Assembly (NCBI RefSeq): GCF_937981295.1
Contig: NZ_CALJPC010000005.1
Coordinates: forward strand, 1 to 5,623
DNA from: an uncultured Campylobacter sp.
GTDB lineage: Bacteria; Campylobacterota; Campylobacteria; Campylobacterales; Campylobacteraceae
DNA length: 5,623 bases
Direction: 5' to 3'
The translations under genes were made by a program, and so were the position numbers. The notes beneath the pieces were generated by a model that ran no database searches, was not told the DNA's origin, and was given only the letters and a program-made list of their open reading frames with translations. Shown piece after piece: positions 5,595-5,623 of this stretch. The first letter of the stretch is position 1; every line of letters begins with the position of its first letter.

Positions 5595-5623
5595 ATGAGA
5601 TATATTTTCGGGCCCGTGACCTC
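5595..5623 (+). CDS. Start of a probable radical SAM protein (3' end outside window)
   Basis: Only nine full codons are visible: MRYIFGPVT, followed by TC, which must encode Ser if the frame continues. GGAG at 5586-5589, 5 nt before the ATG, marks a true start. The string Y-I/L-F-G-P-V/I-x-S is how a family of small radical SAM Fe-S proteins begins (followed by RRLG-SLG in known members), and in Campylobacter such a gene is, from memory, found next to hemE. The cluster-binding CxxxCxxC motif would lie beyond the window, so the call rests on a short N terminus and on gene order. The ATG at 5584 stops after four codons and is not used. Confidence 0.6.

Overview
The window suggests a Campylobacter or close epsilonproteobacterial (Campylobacterota) chromosome. 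The GyrA, Asd and HemE proteins read like Campylobacter proteins as I remember them. Isoleucine and leucine codons often form GAAATTTTA-type strings, and non-coding DNA is full of AAATTT. The coding regions look richer in G+C than C. jejuni, which points to one of the GC-richer, often oral species (C. gracilis, C. showae, C. rectus group). The species is an inference.

Layout, all genes on the + strand: (1) 1-2161, the C-terminal part of gyrA (DNA gyrase subunit A), cut by the window start. (2) 2154-3185, asd (aspartate-semialdehyde dehydrogenase), overlapping gyrA by 8 nt. (3) 3186-3491, a 306-nt gap with several strong inverted repeats, including a terminator-like hairpin and two mutually exclusive hairpins. 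(4) 3492-3983, a YqhA/UPF0114-type four-helix membrane protein. (5) 3986-5032, hemE (uroporphyrinogen decarboxylase), 2 nt behind it. (6) 5033-5594, a 562-nt gap with no convincing gene, crowded with AAATTT and short palindromes. (7) 5595-5623, the first nine codons of a gene whose MRYIFGPVT start resembles a radical SAM protein.

Two tightly packed pairs stand out: gyrA-asd and yqhA-hemE. In each, the Shine-Dalgarno sequence of the second gene is made from the last codons of the first (Lys-Gly codons), which suggests translational coupling. The genes are housekeeping: DNA supercoiling, aspartate-family amino acids and diaminopimelate, and haem synthesis. They share no single pathway.

I see no mobile element, CRISPR array, defence system, tRNA or rRNA. 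The least explained DNA is in the two gaps. They share a GCGCGGAAG word, carry many perfect palindromes, and have a high density of AAATTT, which fits the RAATTY pattern methylated by CtsM in C. jejuni. These are modest leads; I do not see a clear new system.
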